The notes: generated by a model not told the origin, from the letters alone. Shown: positions 8,530 through 17,627, counted from the first letter of the stretch. The stretch: 64,000 nt of DNA from Bradyrhizobium sp. B124 (GCF_038967635.1 NZ_CP152413.1:2542001-2606000), one strand, 5' to 3'. Translations and numbers: made by a program.

Positions 8530-10305
8530 ATGAACCAGAATGCCCGCCGCACTCGGCGCAAAATGACGCCTCTGGCCAGAGCCCGATCTCAAATTGCCTT
8601 CCTGTTGTCTTCCCTGCTGCTTGCCTTCATCGTTGCGAGTCCAGCGCACGCTCTCAGCTCAGATCCATGCAGATTCCCCGGAGCCGGTCCGACGAGTTGG
8701 GATCCGGCAGGAACCATGAACCGGTCGTTCGATCCGGCTTGGGTAAGTGCGATACGGCAGAGCCCCGCCGTGTTCGCACAGTTGGTGGGCGCTCCCGGGG
8801 CTTCAAATACCCAATGCCTGAACGCGCTCAGTATGTTCCTGAAGGCCAACAACAGCTCCCTTTGCGGTTCGCTAGCGCCGGACGGCCTCAAGCTGATTGT
8901 GGCGACCGCCTTCTCTTATGAGTCCGCATCCTACGGCAGTTCGCGCGCAGCAGGCTCTGCATCGAACCTTCTGAACAACAGCTACGTGTCGCAGAGTGGC
9001 GACTATTTGCTGTCTTGCAGCCAGTACGTGTCGCTGGCCATACGTCTTTACTACTGGATTTATCAAGCCTCAGGAATGAGCCCACCCGCCGGGATAAAGA
9101 TTCACACCGTGGGATGGCGGTCCGACCCGACGACCCCAAACCCCGTCGGCAATCACGCCCAATTTTTTGTGACGGGTGTCGGGCCGAACATGCTCCTCGA
9201 CCCCACTGCTAATGTCATCGCTAGTACAACACTTAAGAACCACTTGAACGGGACTCTTGTTTCTCCCAATCAGGTCGTGAATGGCATCAGCCTTCGTTCC
9301 ATAGCGTCGTCGATCCCGAGCTTTCCTGCGACGGTGGTCGGCTCGCTCACGAGTACGAATGGCGGTCACTATCAGGGCGGGAAATTCCTGATGTATTCCC
9401 TGCTGACCGCATTCGCGAGCGATCCGACGGAAGCTCAATGGGTGGTCGACGCTGGAACGCCTGCCTTCGTGGACACGGTCGTGCCAGGACCATCGGGCGA
9501 CTATTACTACAAGACGGGGGCCGGAGTGCTATGGCAGGTTGATAGTACTGGCATCACGTTGGCTGGCCCCGGTGTTGCCGCGATTGCAGCGGGGCCAGGA
9601 CCATCATCAGTGTTTCAACTGACGAAGGCGGGTGCGCTTTGGCAGCGCACGCCGTCAGGTTGGGTTTTGGCGGCGGGTAGCGGAGTCGCTCAGATTGCGA
9701 GCGGCCAAGGTGGCGCCGCCATCTACGAACTGACATCCGACGGTCGCCTGTACGTGCTGACGACCACCGCTAGCTGGACCCAGGTGCGCACCGGTGTGAA
9801 GGCAATTGCGACGGGGATGAACGGCCAAGGCCTCTACGTCGTCTATTCATCGGGGCTGTTCTCGATCGTCTCGTCCAGCGGGGAGACGGTAGCCTCCTAT
9901 TCCGGAATTGTCGGGGTGACGAGCTTGCGGCAAGGAGAGTTCGTCGCATACTGGAGCTCAAATGGCCTCTATCTTCATTCGACCATTGGCGGCGCGTTCG
10001 GCCCGATCAACAGCCAGCTGAGCAAATTGCTCGTAGGCGTCGGCCAACAAACTCTTGACGTCCTGCAGACTGACGGACGGGTGTGCACCGGAAATCCAGT
10101 CGGCAACCCCACGGGCAGTCCGCCGCAGTACTTCCTGAGCTCCGGGATCAACCTGGGCAGTACTTTTTCGCCTTGCGTGTCGCCACCGAACAATATCGGC
10201 GGTTCGGTGTATTCGTCGATTCAGCTTATCAACGACGGTGTCTACCTTCAAGCGACGCCGGCCGGCGGCGGGAATGCGATAATTGGCCAAGCCACCTCTT
10301 TTTAG
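8530..10305 (+). CDS. exported transglutaminase-like protein with propeller-like repeats
   Basis: 591 residues if started at the ATG at 8530, which has AGGA about 9 nt upstream; an ATG at 8497 would add 11 residues. A signal peptide ends near the AHA sequence around residue 42. The N-terminal half has a Cys-His-Asp arrangement typical of transglutaminase/protease-like folds: C163 in LLSCSQY, H209 in GNHAQFF and D224 in LLDPT. The C-terminal half contains four or five repeats of the form GxLW...GW...GxGVxxIAxG, as in tectonin/propeller lectins, followed by a Gly/Ser-rich tail. It may be a surface or secreted enzyme with a carbohydrate-binding propeller. Both assignments come from motif reading only. 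Confidence 0.75.
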   Translation: MNQNARRTRRKMTPLARARSQIAFLLSSLLLAFIVASPAHALSSDPCRFPGAGPTSWDPAGTMNRSFDPAWVSAIRQSPAVFAQLVGAPGASNTQCLNALSMFLKANNSSLCGSLAPDGLKLIVATAFSYESASYGSSRAAGSASNLLNNSYVSQSGDYLLSCSQYVSLAIRLYYWIYQASGMSPPAGIKIHTVGWRSDPTTPNPVGNHAQFFVTGVGPNMLLDPTANVIASTTLKNHLNGTLVSPNQVVNGISLRSIASSIPSFPATVVGSLTSTNGGHYQGGKFLMYSLLTAFASDPTEAQWVVDAGTPAFVDTVVPGPSGDYYYKTGAGVLWQVDSTGITLAGPGVAAIAAGPGPSSVFQLTKAGALWQRTPSGWVLAAGSGVAQIASGQGGAAIYELTSDGRLYVLTTTASWTQVRTGVKAIATGMNGQGLYVVYSSGLFSIVSSSGETVASYSGIVGVTSLRQGEFVAYWSSNGLYLHSTIGGAFGPINSQLSKLLVGVGQQTLDVLQTDGRVCTGNPVGNPTGSPPQYFLSSGINLGSTFSPCVSPPNNIGGSVYSSIQLINDGVYLQATPAGGGNAIIGQATSF

Positions 10306-10342
10306 CCGCTCGACACAGCGTTCTGATCAATTGGCTTGGGAT

Positions 10343-10368
10343 TTCGAGAGCGGGTAACCGCTCTCGAA
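10343..10368. terminator. perfect hairpin after the transglutaminase-like gene
   Basis: An 11-bp perfect stem TTCGAGAGCGG / CCGCTCTCGAA with a GTAA loop starts 37 nt after the stop codon. No U-run follows; it probably ends or protects the transcript of the upstream gene. Confidence 0.5.
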
Positions 10369-10390
10369 CGACGAGTATGACCCTATCTAT

Positions 10391-10560
10391 CGCCCGGTCC
10401 AGGTCGGCTTGCGCTTCTCGCCGAACGCCTTGGGCGCCTTCCTTGGCGTATTCGGTCATCGCGAGCAGTGCTATCTAGCTTTCGGTGTAGCGATGCTCTC
10501 GTCGAACGGCATCGACGCGATCGCCCGCATCGCATATTTGCCGCGACGGATCGCAGTCGT
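10391..10560 (-). pseudogene. decayed duplicate of the enoyl-CoA hydratase 3' end
   Basis: About 170 nt match the last part of the intact enoyl-CoA hydratase gene (10990-11160) at high identity, in the same orientation and about 600 nt away. The peptide RRGKYAMRAIASMPFDESIA is readable, but a missing G shifts the frame afterwards. It contains no start of its own. It is a leftover of a duplication or of an insertion that copied the gene end. Confidence 0.8.
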
Positions 10561-10675
10561 TCGCGGAGGCTCTTCAACCGGAACGCATCGCGCGGTGCGT
10601 TTCGGCTCTCCCCGCAGACGGGCCGTTGCGAGCAAGCGGAGCACTATTTCGGAATAATGGAAATAGAGCACTGAT

Positions 10676-10691
10676 TTGCCCGACGTGTCAA
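10676..10691. repeat. 16-bp intergenic repeat, copy 1
   Basis: TTGCCCGACGTGTCAA occurs here and again at 61055-61070 beside the prophage capsid gene, in both cases in non-coding DNA with similar flanks. It looks like a dispersed genomic repeat. Confidence 0.6.
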
Positions 10692-10815
10692 GCTGCCGCG
10701 TCGAACGCCGGCAGCCGCCCAGCTACTTTGCATGGGGTTGTTTTCGATATTTTGATACTGCGCGCCTGAGAGGACGTGAAGCTTTGTCCTTATCCACTGT
10801 TGTCGTCGCCCGGCC

Positions 10816-10918
10816 TGTGCGCAATTGCGCACATGGACCGGGCGACCCAGTACGCCGCGGCCTATCGGCTCAAGCACAACCGTCTCTGGAATACTGGATC
10901 ACCCGCATGCGCGGGTGA
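10816..10918. repeat. compound palindromic intergenic repeat
   Basis: Three nested structures lie close together: a perfect 18-nt palindrome TGTGCGCAATTGCGCACA (10816-10833), an imperfect inverted pair GGGCGACCCAGTA (10840-10852) with TACTGGATCACCC (10892-10904), and a hairpin TCACCCGC-ATGC-GCGGGTGA (10899-10918). This is the architecture of REP/BIME-like dispersed elements. The rest of 10561-10989 holds no gene that I can support. Confidence 0.6.
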
Positions 10919-10989
10919 TGACACTGAGCAAGCCAATTCCGTCACCCTGAGCGGCCGTATGCAGCGAGGCGAAGCGGCACAGTGATGCC

Positions 10990-11769
10990 TCAGCGCCCCG
11001 TCCAGGTCGGCTTGCGCTTTTCGCCGAAGGCCTTGAGGCCTTCCTTGGCGTCCTCGGTCATCGCGAGCAGCGCGATCTGGCTTTCGGTGTAGGCGATGCT
11101 TTCGTCGAACGACATCGATGCAATCGCCCGCATCGCGTATTTGCCGCGACGGATCGCCGTCGGTGACTTGTCGACGATGCGGCCGATCAGCCAATCGACC
11201 TTGGCGTCGAGCTCAGCTGCCGGCACGACGTAGTTGAGAAGACCCGCGGCCTGCGCCGTCTTCGCATCGAACGGCTCGCCGGTCAGCGCCCATTCGTTGA
11301 TGAGGCGCGCGGGGGCGATCGATTGCAGCAGGCTCAGCACCTGCATCGGAAACACGCCGACCTTCACCTCCGGCAGGCCGAAGATCACCTGCTCGCCGGC
11401 CACCGCCATGTCGGTCATGCACAAAAGGCCCATGCCGCCGGCCATGCAGACGCCGCCGACCCGCGCGATCGCGGGCTTGGTCGCGTTCTGCGACAGCCGC
11501 AGCAGGTCGGCGTAGTCGACATTGGGACGCGAGAAATCCATCGAGAATGCCGCGCCACTGTTCTGCAGATCGGCGCCGGCGCAGAACGCCTTGTCGCCCG
11601 CGCCCGTCAGCACGATGACGCGCACGTCCTTGTCGTCATGCGCCTCGCGATAGCCCCTGGCGATGCCTGCGATCACACCGGCATTGAGCGCGTTGCGCTT
11701 GTCCGGGCGGTTGATGGTGATCCAGAACGCCTGCCCGCGCTTCTCGAGAAGAACGCTGTTGTCGGTCAT
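10990..11769 (-). CDS. enoyl-CoA hydratase/isomerase family protein
   Basis: 259-residue crotonase-fold protein. The oxyanion-hole signatures are visible in GDKAFCAGADLQ (about 60-72) and GGVCMAGGMGLL (about 104-115), and the trimerisation/C-terminal helices end with the family-typical EGLKAFGEKRKPTW. Start at 11769 is supported by AGGCAGGAAAC just upstream. Glu residues of a true hydratase are only partly in the canonical places (the second motif has MGLL where many have LELA), so an isomerase or other crotonase reaction is possible. It acts on a CoA ester in the cytoplasm. It is followed by a decayed copy of its own 3' end. Confidence 0.88.
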   Translation of the reverse strand: MTDNSVLLEKRGQAFWITINRPDKRNALNAGVIAGIARGYREAHDDKDVRVIVLTGAGDKAFCAGADLQNSGAAFSMDFSRPNVDYADLLRLSQNATKPAIARVGGVCMAGGMGLLCMTDMAVAGEQVIFGLPEVKVGVFPMQVLSLLQSIAPARLINEWALTGEPFDAKTAQAAGLLNYVVPAAELDAKVDWLIGRIVDKSPTAIRRGKYAMRAIASMSFDESIAYTESQIALLAMTEDAKEGLKAFGEKRKPTWTGR

Positions 11770-11848
11770 GTTTCCTGCCTGATTTCTTGCCTGTGCGCTG
11801 TTGCGAGCCGACATTTGCGGCAGGATCGGCGCCGACTGCAAGCAGGAT

Positions 11849-13948
11849 TTAAGCGGCGGCGGACGCCTTCCTGATCCAGACCTTGTTGTCATGGAACGCG
11901 GCGCCGCCAAGCGGTGCGACGGCCTCCGCCCCGGTCAGCATGTTGATGCCGCGCCCGCCGATGTGAGACTTGTTCGGATGGATCGACTCGGCGATCAGCA
12001 CGCCGCGGCGAACGCCATCGAACAGTTTTGCGGTCAGCGTGGTCTCGCCGCGCGTGTTGCCCAGCGTCACGGCCTCCCCGTCGGCGATCGACAGCGCGGC
12101 CGCATCATCGGGGTGGATCATCACGGTCGGCGCGCCCTCGCGGGCCTGCGACGACGGCGTTTCGTTGAAGCTGGTGTTGAGGAAGCTGCGCGACGGCGAC
12201 GTCGCGAGCCGGAACGGATGCTGCGCGTCCGCCTCCTCGATGATGGTCCAGTGGTCGGGCAGCGAGGGCATCTTGTCCCACGCGCCCATCAGCCCGCCCG
12301 CGCCGACCGGGACCTTGCCCCAATCGACCTTGAAGTGGAACTTCTTGTCGGCATGGGCGAAGCCGTCGAGATAGTGCGAGGTGCGGAAATCCGGTTGCAG
12401 GTCGCGCCAAATATCGGCTTCCAGCGTCTCGATATCGCCGTGCCCGCTTTTCTTCAAAGTTGCGTCTATCAGCTGCCGCGGCGTCATGTCGAAGCCGGGA
12501 TGCACGGCGTTGAGCCGGCGGCCGAGCCCCTGCAGCACCTCGTGGTTGGAGCGGCATTCGCCGGGCGGATCGATCAGCTTCGGGCCGACCGAGATGTGCT
12601 GATGACCGCCACCGTAATAAAGGTCGTCGTGTTCCATGAACATCGTCGCCGGCAGCACGATGTCGGCCATCTGGGCCGTCTCGGTCATGAACTGCTCGTG
12701 CACCGCGACGAACAGATCCTCGCGGGCAAATCCCTGCCGCACCAGCGCCTGCTCGGGCGCCACCGTCATCGGATTGGTGTTCTGGATCAGCATCGCCTTG
12801 ACCGGCCCGCCGCCCTTTAGCGCCTCGGCATCGCCGGTCAGGATGCGGCCGATCTTCGATTGATCGAGCACCCGCGTCGAGGGATCGATCGCATCGTGGC
12901 CTTCGATGATCGACTCGTCGAAGCGCCAAATTCCGGCATTGTTGAAAAACGCGCCGCCGCCCTCATATTGCCAGGCGCCGGTCACCGCGGGAATGCACAG
13001 CGCGGCGTGCATCTGCGCGGCGCCGTTGCGGCTGCGGGTGAAGCCGTAGCCAAGTCGGAAGAACGAGCGCTGGGTCTGTCCGACCAGCCGTGCGAACGCC
13101 TCGATCTCCTCGACCGGCACGCCCGAGATCACTGATGCCCATTCCGGCGTGCGGGTCTTCAGATGCGCTTCCAGCTCGCCGGGGCAATCGGTATAGCGCG
13201 CGAGATAATCGCGATCGGCAAATCCCTCGCGGAACAGCAAATGCATCACGGCGCAGGCGAAGGCGCCATCGGTTCCCGGCCGCAGCAGGATCTTGATGTC
13301 GGCCTGCTTCATGGTCTCGTTGTTGTAGACATCGACCGCCGCAATCTTGGCGCCGCGCTCCTTCCGCGCGCGCGATGCATGCGTCATCACGTTGACCTGG
13401 GTGTTCACCGGATTGGTGCCCCAGATCACGACGAGGTCGGAGACACCCATCTCGCGCGGATCGACGCCGGCGATCTTGCCGGTCCCGGCGGCGAAGCCGA
13501 TGCGCGCGATCGTCGAGCAGATCGTGCCGTAGAAGCGCGAATACTTCTTCACATGCGACAGCCGGTTGAGGCCGTCGCGCATCACGAGCCCCATGGTGCC
13601 GGCGTAGTAATAGGGCCAGACCGACTCGGCGCCGAATTCCCGCTCAGCAGCGTCGAATCGCGCCGCGATCTCGTCCAACGCCTCGTCCCAGGAAATCCGC
13701 GCGAACTGGCCGGAGCCCTTCGGGCCGGTCCGGCGCAGCGGATGCATCAGCCGCTCGGCGTGGTGAATCCGCTCGGCATAGCGCGCGACCTTGGCGCAGA
13801 CCACTCCGGCCGTATAGGTCTGCCGTTTCGAGCCGCGCACCCTGCCGATCGAGCGTCCTTCGATCACCTCGACGTCGAGCGCACATGCCGAGGGGCAGTC
13901 GTGCGGACAGGTGGAATGGCGGATATCGATCTTGGCATGCTGGTTCAT
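11849..13948 (-). CDS. molybdopterin-dependent oxidoreductase, DMSO reductase family
   Basis: 699-residue Mo-bisMGD enzyme. Residues 14-22 carry CPHDCPSAC and a further Cys sits in GVVCAK, together binding one 4Fe-4S cluster. The Mo-binding region shows YGTICSTI, WGTNPVNTQ and later LIQNTNPMTV and VLPATMFMEHDD, and the C-terminal dinucleotide-binding domain ends normally. No Tat signal is present, so it is expected in the cytoplasm. No small electron-transfer subunits are adjacent, as in several stand-alone members of this group. The substrate is unknown. It precedes the enoyl-CoA hydratase gene in the same direction. Confidence 0.9.
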   Translation of the reverse strand: MNQHAKIDIRHSTCPHDCPSACALDVEVIEGRSIGRVRGSKRQTYTAGVVCAKVARYAERIHHAERLMHPLRRTGPKGSGQFARISWDEALDEIAARFDAAEREFGAESVWPYYYAGTMGLVMRDGLNRLSHVKKYSRFYGTICSTIARIGFAAGTGKIAGVDPREMGVSDLVVIWGTNPVNTQVNVMTHASRARKERGAKIAAVDVYNNETMKQADIKILLRPGTDGAFACAVMHLLFREGFADRDYLARYTDCPGELEAHLKTRTPEWASVISGVPVEEIEAFARLVGQTQRSFFRLGYGFTRSRNGAAQMHAALCIPAVTGAWQYEGGGAFFNNAGIWRFDESIIEGHDAIDPSTRVLDQSKIGRILTGDAEALKGGGPVKAMLIQNTNPMTVAPEQALVRQGFAREDLFVAVHEQFMTETAQMADIVLPATMFMEHDDLYYGGGHQHISVGPKLIDPPGECRSNHEVLQGLGRRLNAVHPGFDMTPRQLIDATLKKSGHGDIETLEADIWRDLQPDFRTSHYLDGFAHADKKFHFKVDWGKVPVGAGGLMGAWDKMPSLPDHWTIIEEADAQHPFRLATSPSRSFLNTSFNETPSSQAREGAPTVMIHPDDAAALSIADGEAVTLGNTRGETTLTAKLFDGVRRGVLIAESIHPNKSHIGGRGINMLTGAEAVAPLGGAAFHDNKVWIRKASAAA

Positions 13949-14071
13949 GCCAAATTGGTAACATCAAATATCCGCTCCGCCGAGGGGCATTATTGACCCA
14001 GTCCGGGCAAAAACCGCGCATAAGCCATGCGGCAAACGCCCAAATGCTCGGCTCCCGGTCCACTCCGTCCG

Positions 14072-15142
14072 TCAAACGCGGAAGATGCGGGTGTAGTGCG
14101 CCTTGATCGATTCCCCTTCCTTCTCCACCGCGGCGGGGTCGTCCTTCATCGTCTTGATGTCCTTTAACGGCTTGCGCCCGGCTTTCTCTTGAGCCTGCGC
14201 GTGGACCGACCTGAGGCCGCCGATCTCGACGTTGAGCTGCTGCCCCTCGCGCCCGAGCGCGAACGATTGAAACAGCCTTGCCGCATTCGGATGCGGACAG
14301 TCCTTGAAGATCCCGTTGGGGCCGACAATGATCGGCGACCCTTCGGTGGCGTAAACCGGCTCAACCGGGCGGCCGGCCTCCTTCAGCTGAAAGATGTTGT
14401 ACTCGTTGCCGTCGGCCATCACCGCGCGCTCGCCGAGATCGAGCTTCTTCGGCGGATCGGTCGAGGACTGCACCTGCATGATGTTCTGCTTCGCGAGCTT
14501 CTCGAAGAAGCTCCAGCCAAGATCGCGCTGCATCTGATAGGTCGCGGTCATGATGGTGCCGCTATAGCCGGGGTGCCCCTTCACGATCTTGCCCTTCCAT
14601 TTCGGATCGAGCAGATCGGCGAAGCTCTTCGGCGCCTCCTCGGCCTTCACGAGATTGGTGTTGTAGGCAATGATCGAGAGCCAGACCCGGAAGCTTGCGA
14701 ACTGGCCATCCGGGTCGCGATGCTCCTCCGGATAGTATTTCGCGACCTCCTCCGGGACATAGGGCGCCAGAATGCCGTCGCGCTTCCACACGATGAAATG
14801 CGCGGCGTCGGAGGAATTGACAACGTCGACCGCGTGAATGTTGCTGGAATATTCCTGGCCGACGCGCTGGAACACACGCTCCGCGCCGGTGCGTTCGACA
14901 CGCACAGTGATCCCCGCATACTTCGCCTCGAATGCCTTCGCCAGTTTCTCGGCGACCGGCAGATCGGTCGAGGTGTAGTAGACGACCTGGCCCTCTTTCT
15001 TCGCCGCCTCGATCAGCGCTGGCGTAACCGGTTCCGCAGCTGGCGCGGCGGCCATCACGCGTGTTGAAAAGGCGGTTCCTGCCAGCACGGCACTGGCGCC
15101 CTTCAGCAGATCGCGGCGCGATAGCCCAGGATGTTTCCTCAT
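14072..15142 (-). CDS. ABC transporter substrate-binding protein, Fe3+/spermidine-type fold
   Basis: 356 residues with a twin-arginine leader (LSRRDLLKGASAVLAGTAF) and cleavage after an AMA-like region near residue 32. The mature protein has the class D/F periplasmic-binding pattern (KKEGQVVYYTSTD, GAERVFQR, DLLDPKWKGKIV, YSGTIMTA) known from FbpA/AfuA-type ferric or small-anion binders. No permease or ATPase gene lies next to it, so it is an orphan receptor that must use components encoded elsewhere. Ligand unknown; the FbpA iron tyrosine pair is not evident. Confidence 0.85.
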   Translation of the reverse strand: MRKHPGLSRRDLLKGASAVLAGTAFSTRVMAAAPAAEPVTPALIEAAKKEGQVVYYTSTDLPVAEKLAKAFEAKYAGITVRVERTGAERVFQRVGQEYSSNIHAVDVVNSSDAAHFIVWKRDGILAPYVPEEVAKYYPEEHRDPDGQFASFRVWLSIIAYNTNLVKAEEAPKSFADLLDPKWKGKIVKGHPGYSGTIMTATYQMQRDLGWSFFEKLAKQNIMQVQSSTDPPKKLDLGERAVMADGNEYNIFQLKEAGRPVEPVYATEGSPIIVGPNGIFKDCPHPNAARLFQSFALGREGQQLNVEIGGLRSVHAQAQEKAGRKPLKDIKTMKDDPAAVEKEGESIKAHYTRIFRV

Positions 15143-15293
15143 TTGATTCCCCGCACGCGATGGCGAAGTTTGAGTACACCGTCCTCCCGCCCTTGTTCCG
15201 ATGCGTGAAGACGATGTCTGTCGTCGACAGATGCTTCAGGTTGCAGCTAGACTTCTGGTCAAGAAAGAAGACTAAAGTTGGGGGAGACGATCA

Positions 15294-16265
15294 ATGGCGG
15301 GCTTTCGGTACGCCTTGATGTGTGTCGCGGCATTGCTGAGCGTGTCGATGTCCGGTTCACATGCGGACGCCGAGGGCTACCCTGCGCGGCCGGTCAGGAT
15401 CATCGTTCCGTTTGGTCCCGGCGGTCCGGCCGATGTCGTTGCGCGCCAGATCGGCAGCATCTTGCAGGAAAACCTCGGCCAGCCCTTCGTGGTGGAGAAC
15501 CGCACCGGCGCCGGCGGCGTGATCGGCACTCTCGAGGTCGCGAAGGCGCCGGCCGATGGCTACACCCTTCTGATGATGTCGAACACCCAGACCGCCAATG
15601 AATCGCTGGTGCCTCAGCGCAAATATGAGCTGATGCGCGACCTGACGCCGATCGCAACCCTGAACACTTCGGATCTGGTGATCGTGGTCCACCCCGCCGT
15701 GCCGGCCAGGACGCTGCAGGAGTTCATCGCGCTTGCAACGGCAGAGCCCGGAAAGCTGAACTACGCCTCGTCGGGTCAGGGGACGCCGTATCACATGGCG
15801 GGGTTGTTCAAAGCCATGGCCGGGGTCAACATCGTGCATGTGCCATACCGCAACAGTGGTGAGGCCCGCAGCGGCGTCATCGGCGGCCAGGTCCAGATGA
15901 TGATCGACGCCGTTCCGGCGATGGCACCGAATGTTGCCGAGAACCAGGTGCGCGCGCTCGCAACAACCGGCAAGTCCCGTTCCGCGGTGCTATCAAACGT
16001 TCCGACCGTGACCGAGGCGGGCGTTACCGGTTATGAGGCAACGATCTGGCTCGGCCTGATGGCACCAGCGGGTACGCCGCAGCCGATCATCGAGAAACTC
16101 AACGCGGCCGTGAATGCCGCGGTCAGGCGGCCGGAGGTCGAGAAGTTTTGGGCCGAGCAGGGCGCGGTGCCGATGACGATGACGCCGGAAGCCTTCGACA
16201 AATTTCTGCGCGCCGATATCGTGAAGTGGGCAGATGTCGTCAAAAAACTCGACAAGACCGAATAG
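15294..16265 (+). CDS. Bug/TctC-type tripartite tricarboxylate transporter receptor
   Basis: 323-residue periplasmic receptor. A signal peptide (about residues 1-27) precedes the hallmark YPARPVRIIVPFGPGGPADV, and NRTGAGGVIG, DGYTLLMMSN and LNYASSGQGTPYHMAG follow in family order. These proteins capture carboxylates for a TctA/TctB permease, but no such permease is encoded here, which is common for Bug proteins. The next gene, another substrate-binding-like protein, starts 40 nt later. A GGGGGAG ribosome site lies just before the start. Confidence 0.9.
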   Translation: MAGFRYALMCVAALLSVSMSGSHADAEGYPARPVRIIVPFGPGGPADVVARQIGSILQENLGQPFVVENRTGAGGVIGTLEVAKAPADGYTLLMMSNTQTANESLVPQRKYELMRDLTPIATLNTSDLVIVVHPAVPARTLQEFIALATAEPGKLNYASSGQGTPYHMAGLFKAMAGVNIVHVPYRNSGEARSGVIGGQVQMMIDAVPAMAPNVAENQVRALATTGKSRSAVLSNVPTVTEAGVTGYEATIWLGLMAPAGTPQPIIEKLNAAVNAAVRRPEVEKFWAEQGAVPMTMTPEAFDKFLRADIVKWADVVKKLDKTE

Positions 16266-16305
16266 GCACGTAGCGGCCAAGACCGTGGTGACGGAACAGG
16301 TGCAA

Positions 16306-17004
16306 ATGAAGACGTTGAACATCCTGAGCGGCGGCGCAGCGCAGGGACTGGTCTGCAGTCTTGCGCCAGCGTTTGAAGCCGAAACCGGCCTCGGCATTGC
16401 CGGTGATTTTGGCGCGGTCGGCGTCATGGCCGACAGACTGCGTGCCGGCATTCCGACCGACATCGTCATCCTGACCGCCGCGCTGATCGCGAAGCTTGCC
16501 GACGAGGGACTGGTTCTGCGCAGCTCGATCATCGACATCGGGCGTGTTGAAACCGCCCTCGCCGTCCGCGCCGGCGATCCGCCGGCAAGCGCAGAGGACG
16601 CCGCGGGCCTGCGCGCGGTGCTGCTCGATGCGGACGCCATCTTTGTGCCCGATACCAAGACATCAACCGCCGGAATTCACGTCGCCAAAGTGCTGGCGCA
16701 ACTCGATATTGCCGACGCCGTCGCCGACCGGCTGAGAATCTATCCGAACGGCGCGACGGCGATGCGGCATCTAGCCGGGTCCAGTGACCGGCGGCCGATT
16801 GGTTGCACGCAATCGACCGAGATCATCAGCACGCAGGGCGTCGTGCTATCGGGCACGTTGCCGCCGCGATACGGGCTCGCGACCATGTATACGGCTGCCG
16901 TTGCAACGCAGGCCTCGGCTGCATCGCAGGCGCAGCGTTTGATCGCACTGCTGACGTCACCGGCGGCGTCGGAGCTCCGCAGCAATGCGGGCTTTGTCTC
17001 CTAA
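16306..17004 (+). CDS. ModA-like substrate-binding domain protein without signal peptide
   Basis: 232 residues from the ATG at 16306. The layout (LNILSGGAAQGLVCSLAPAFE, GAVGVMADRL, TDIVILTAALI, then a GIHVAKVLAQLDIAD segment) is that of molybdate-type solute-binding proteins, where the first loop binds the oxyanion. No signal peptide can be seen from this or the upstream in-frame starts, so it may be cytoplasmic or wrongly exported. Its end runs directly into a truncated TRAP permease remnant, which suggests it was joined there by rearrangement. Ligand unknown. Confidence 0.75.
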   Translation: MKTLNILSGGAAQGLVCSLAPAFEAETGLGIAGDFGAVGVMADRLRAGIPTDIVILTAALIAKLADEGLVLRSSIIDIGRVETALAVRAGDPPASAEDAAGLRAVLLDADAIFVPDTKTSTAGIHVAKVLAQLDIADAVADRLRIYPNGATAMRHLAGSSDRRPIGCTQSTEIISTQGVVLSGTLPPRYGLATMYTAAVATQASAASQAQRLIALLTSPAASELRSNAGFVS

Positions 17005-17441
17005 CGCGCCAGTTCGTCGGCTACATCATGGCCCTGACGCAGATGCCGGCCAAGATGACCGCCTTCTTCCTGTCGATCTCCGATAACAAGTACGTCATCC
17101 TGCTCCTGATCAACGTCTTGCTGCTGGTGCTCGGCACGCTCGTCGACATGGCGCCATCGATCCTGATCGCCACGCCGATCCTGTTGCCTGTCATGAAGAA
17201 CTTCGGCGTCGATCCGGTCCATTTCGGCATGATCATGCTGCTCAATCTCGGCATCGGCCTGTGCCATCCACCGGTCGGAGCAATTCTTTTTGTCGGCTGC
17301 GCGGTCGGCAAGGTCACGATCGAGCAAGTCATGCGCAAGATCTGGCCGTTCTATGCGGTGATGTTCTTTGTCCTGATGTGCGTGACCTATCTGCCGGAGA
17401 TCCCGCTATGGCTGCCGCGGCAGCTCCAGGTGCTGCACTGA
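17005..17441 (+). pseudogene. 3' remnant of a TRAP transporter large permease (DctM type)
   Basis: The first recognisable residues come one nucleotide after the ModA-like stop. About 145 codons match the C-terminal third of DctM/SiaM large permeases (LGTLVDMAPSILIATPILLP, FGMIMLLNLGIGLCHPPVG, then a final membrane helix). The other two thirds, the small DctQ subunit and a DctP receptor are missing. Translation from an ATG at 17028 is possible but would give a non-functional fragment. It lies immediately before a Tat-exported amidohydrolase. Confidence 0.8.
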
Positions 17442-17627
17442 GGGCAAGCGGGCATCTTGCAGAACTGCGGCCGTCACCGGAACCCATCGACATCATCGCC
17501 AAGGCCGGGATCAAACCGGTCTGAGCAGATCAACATTGCGCGACACGCACAGCGTGTGACCTTGCGACCGTTCGCCGGCACCCCTAGGCTCCCCGTCCAT
17601 AACAAAAAGACCAGGGAGACGGTCGTC

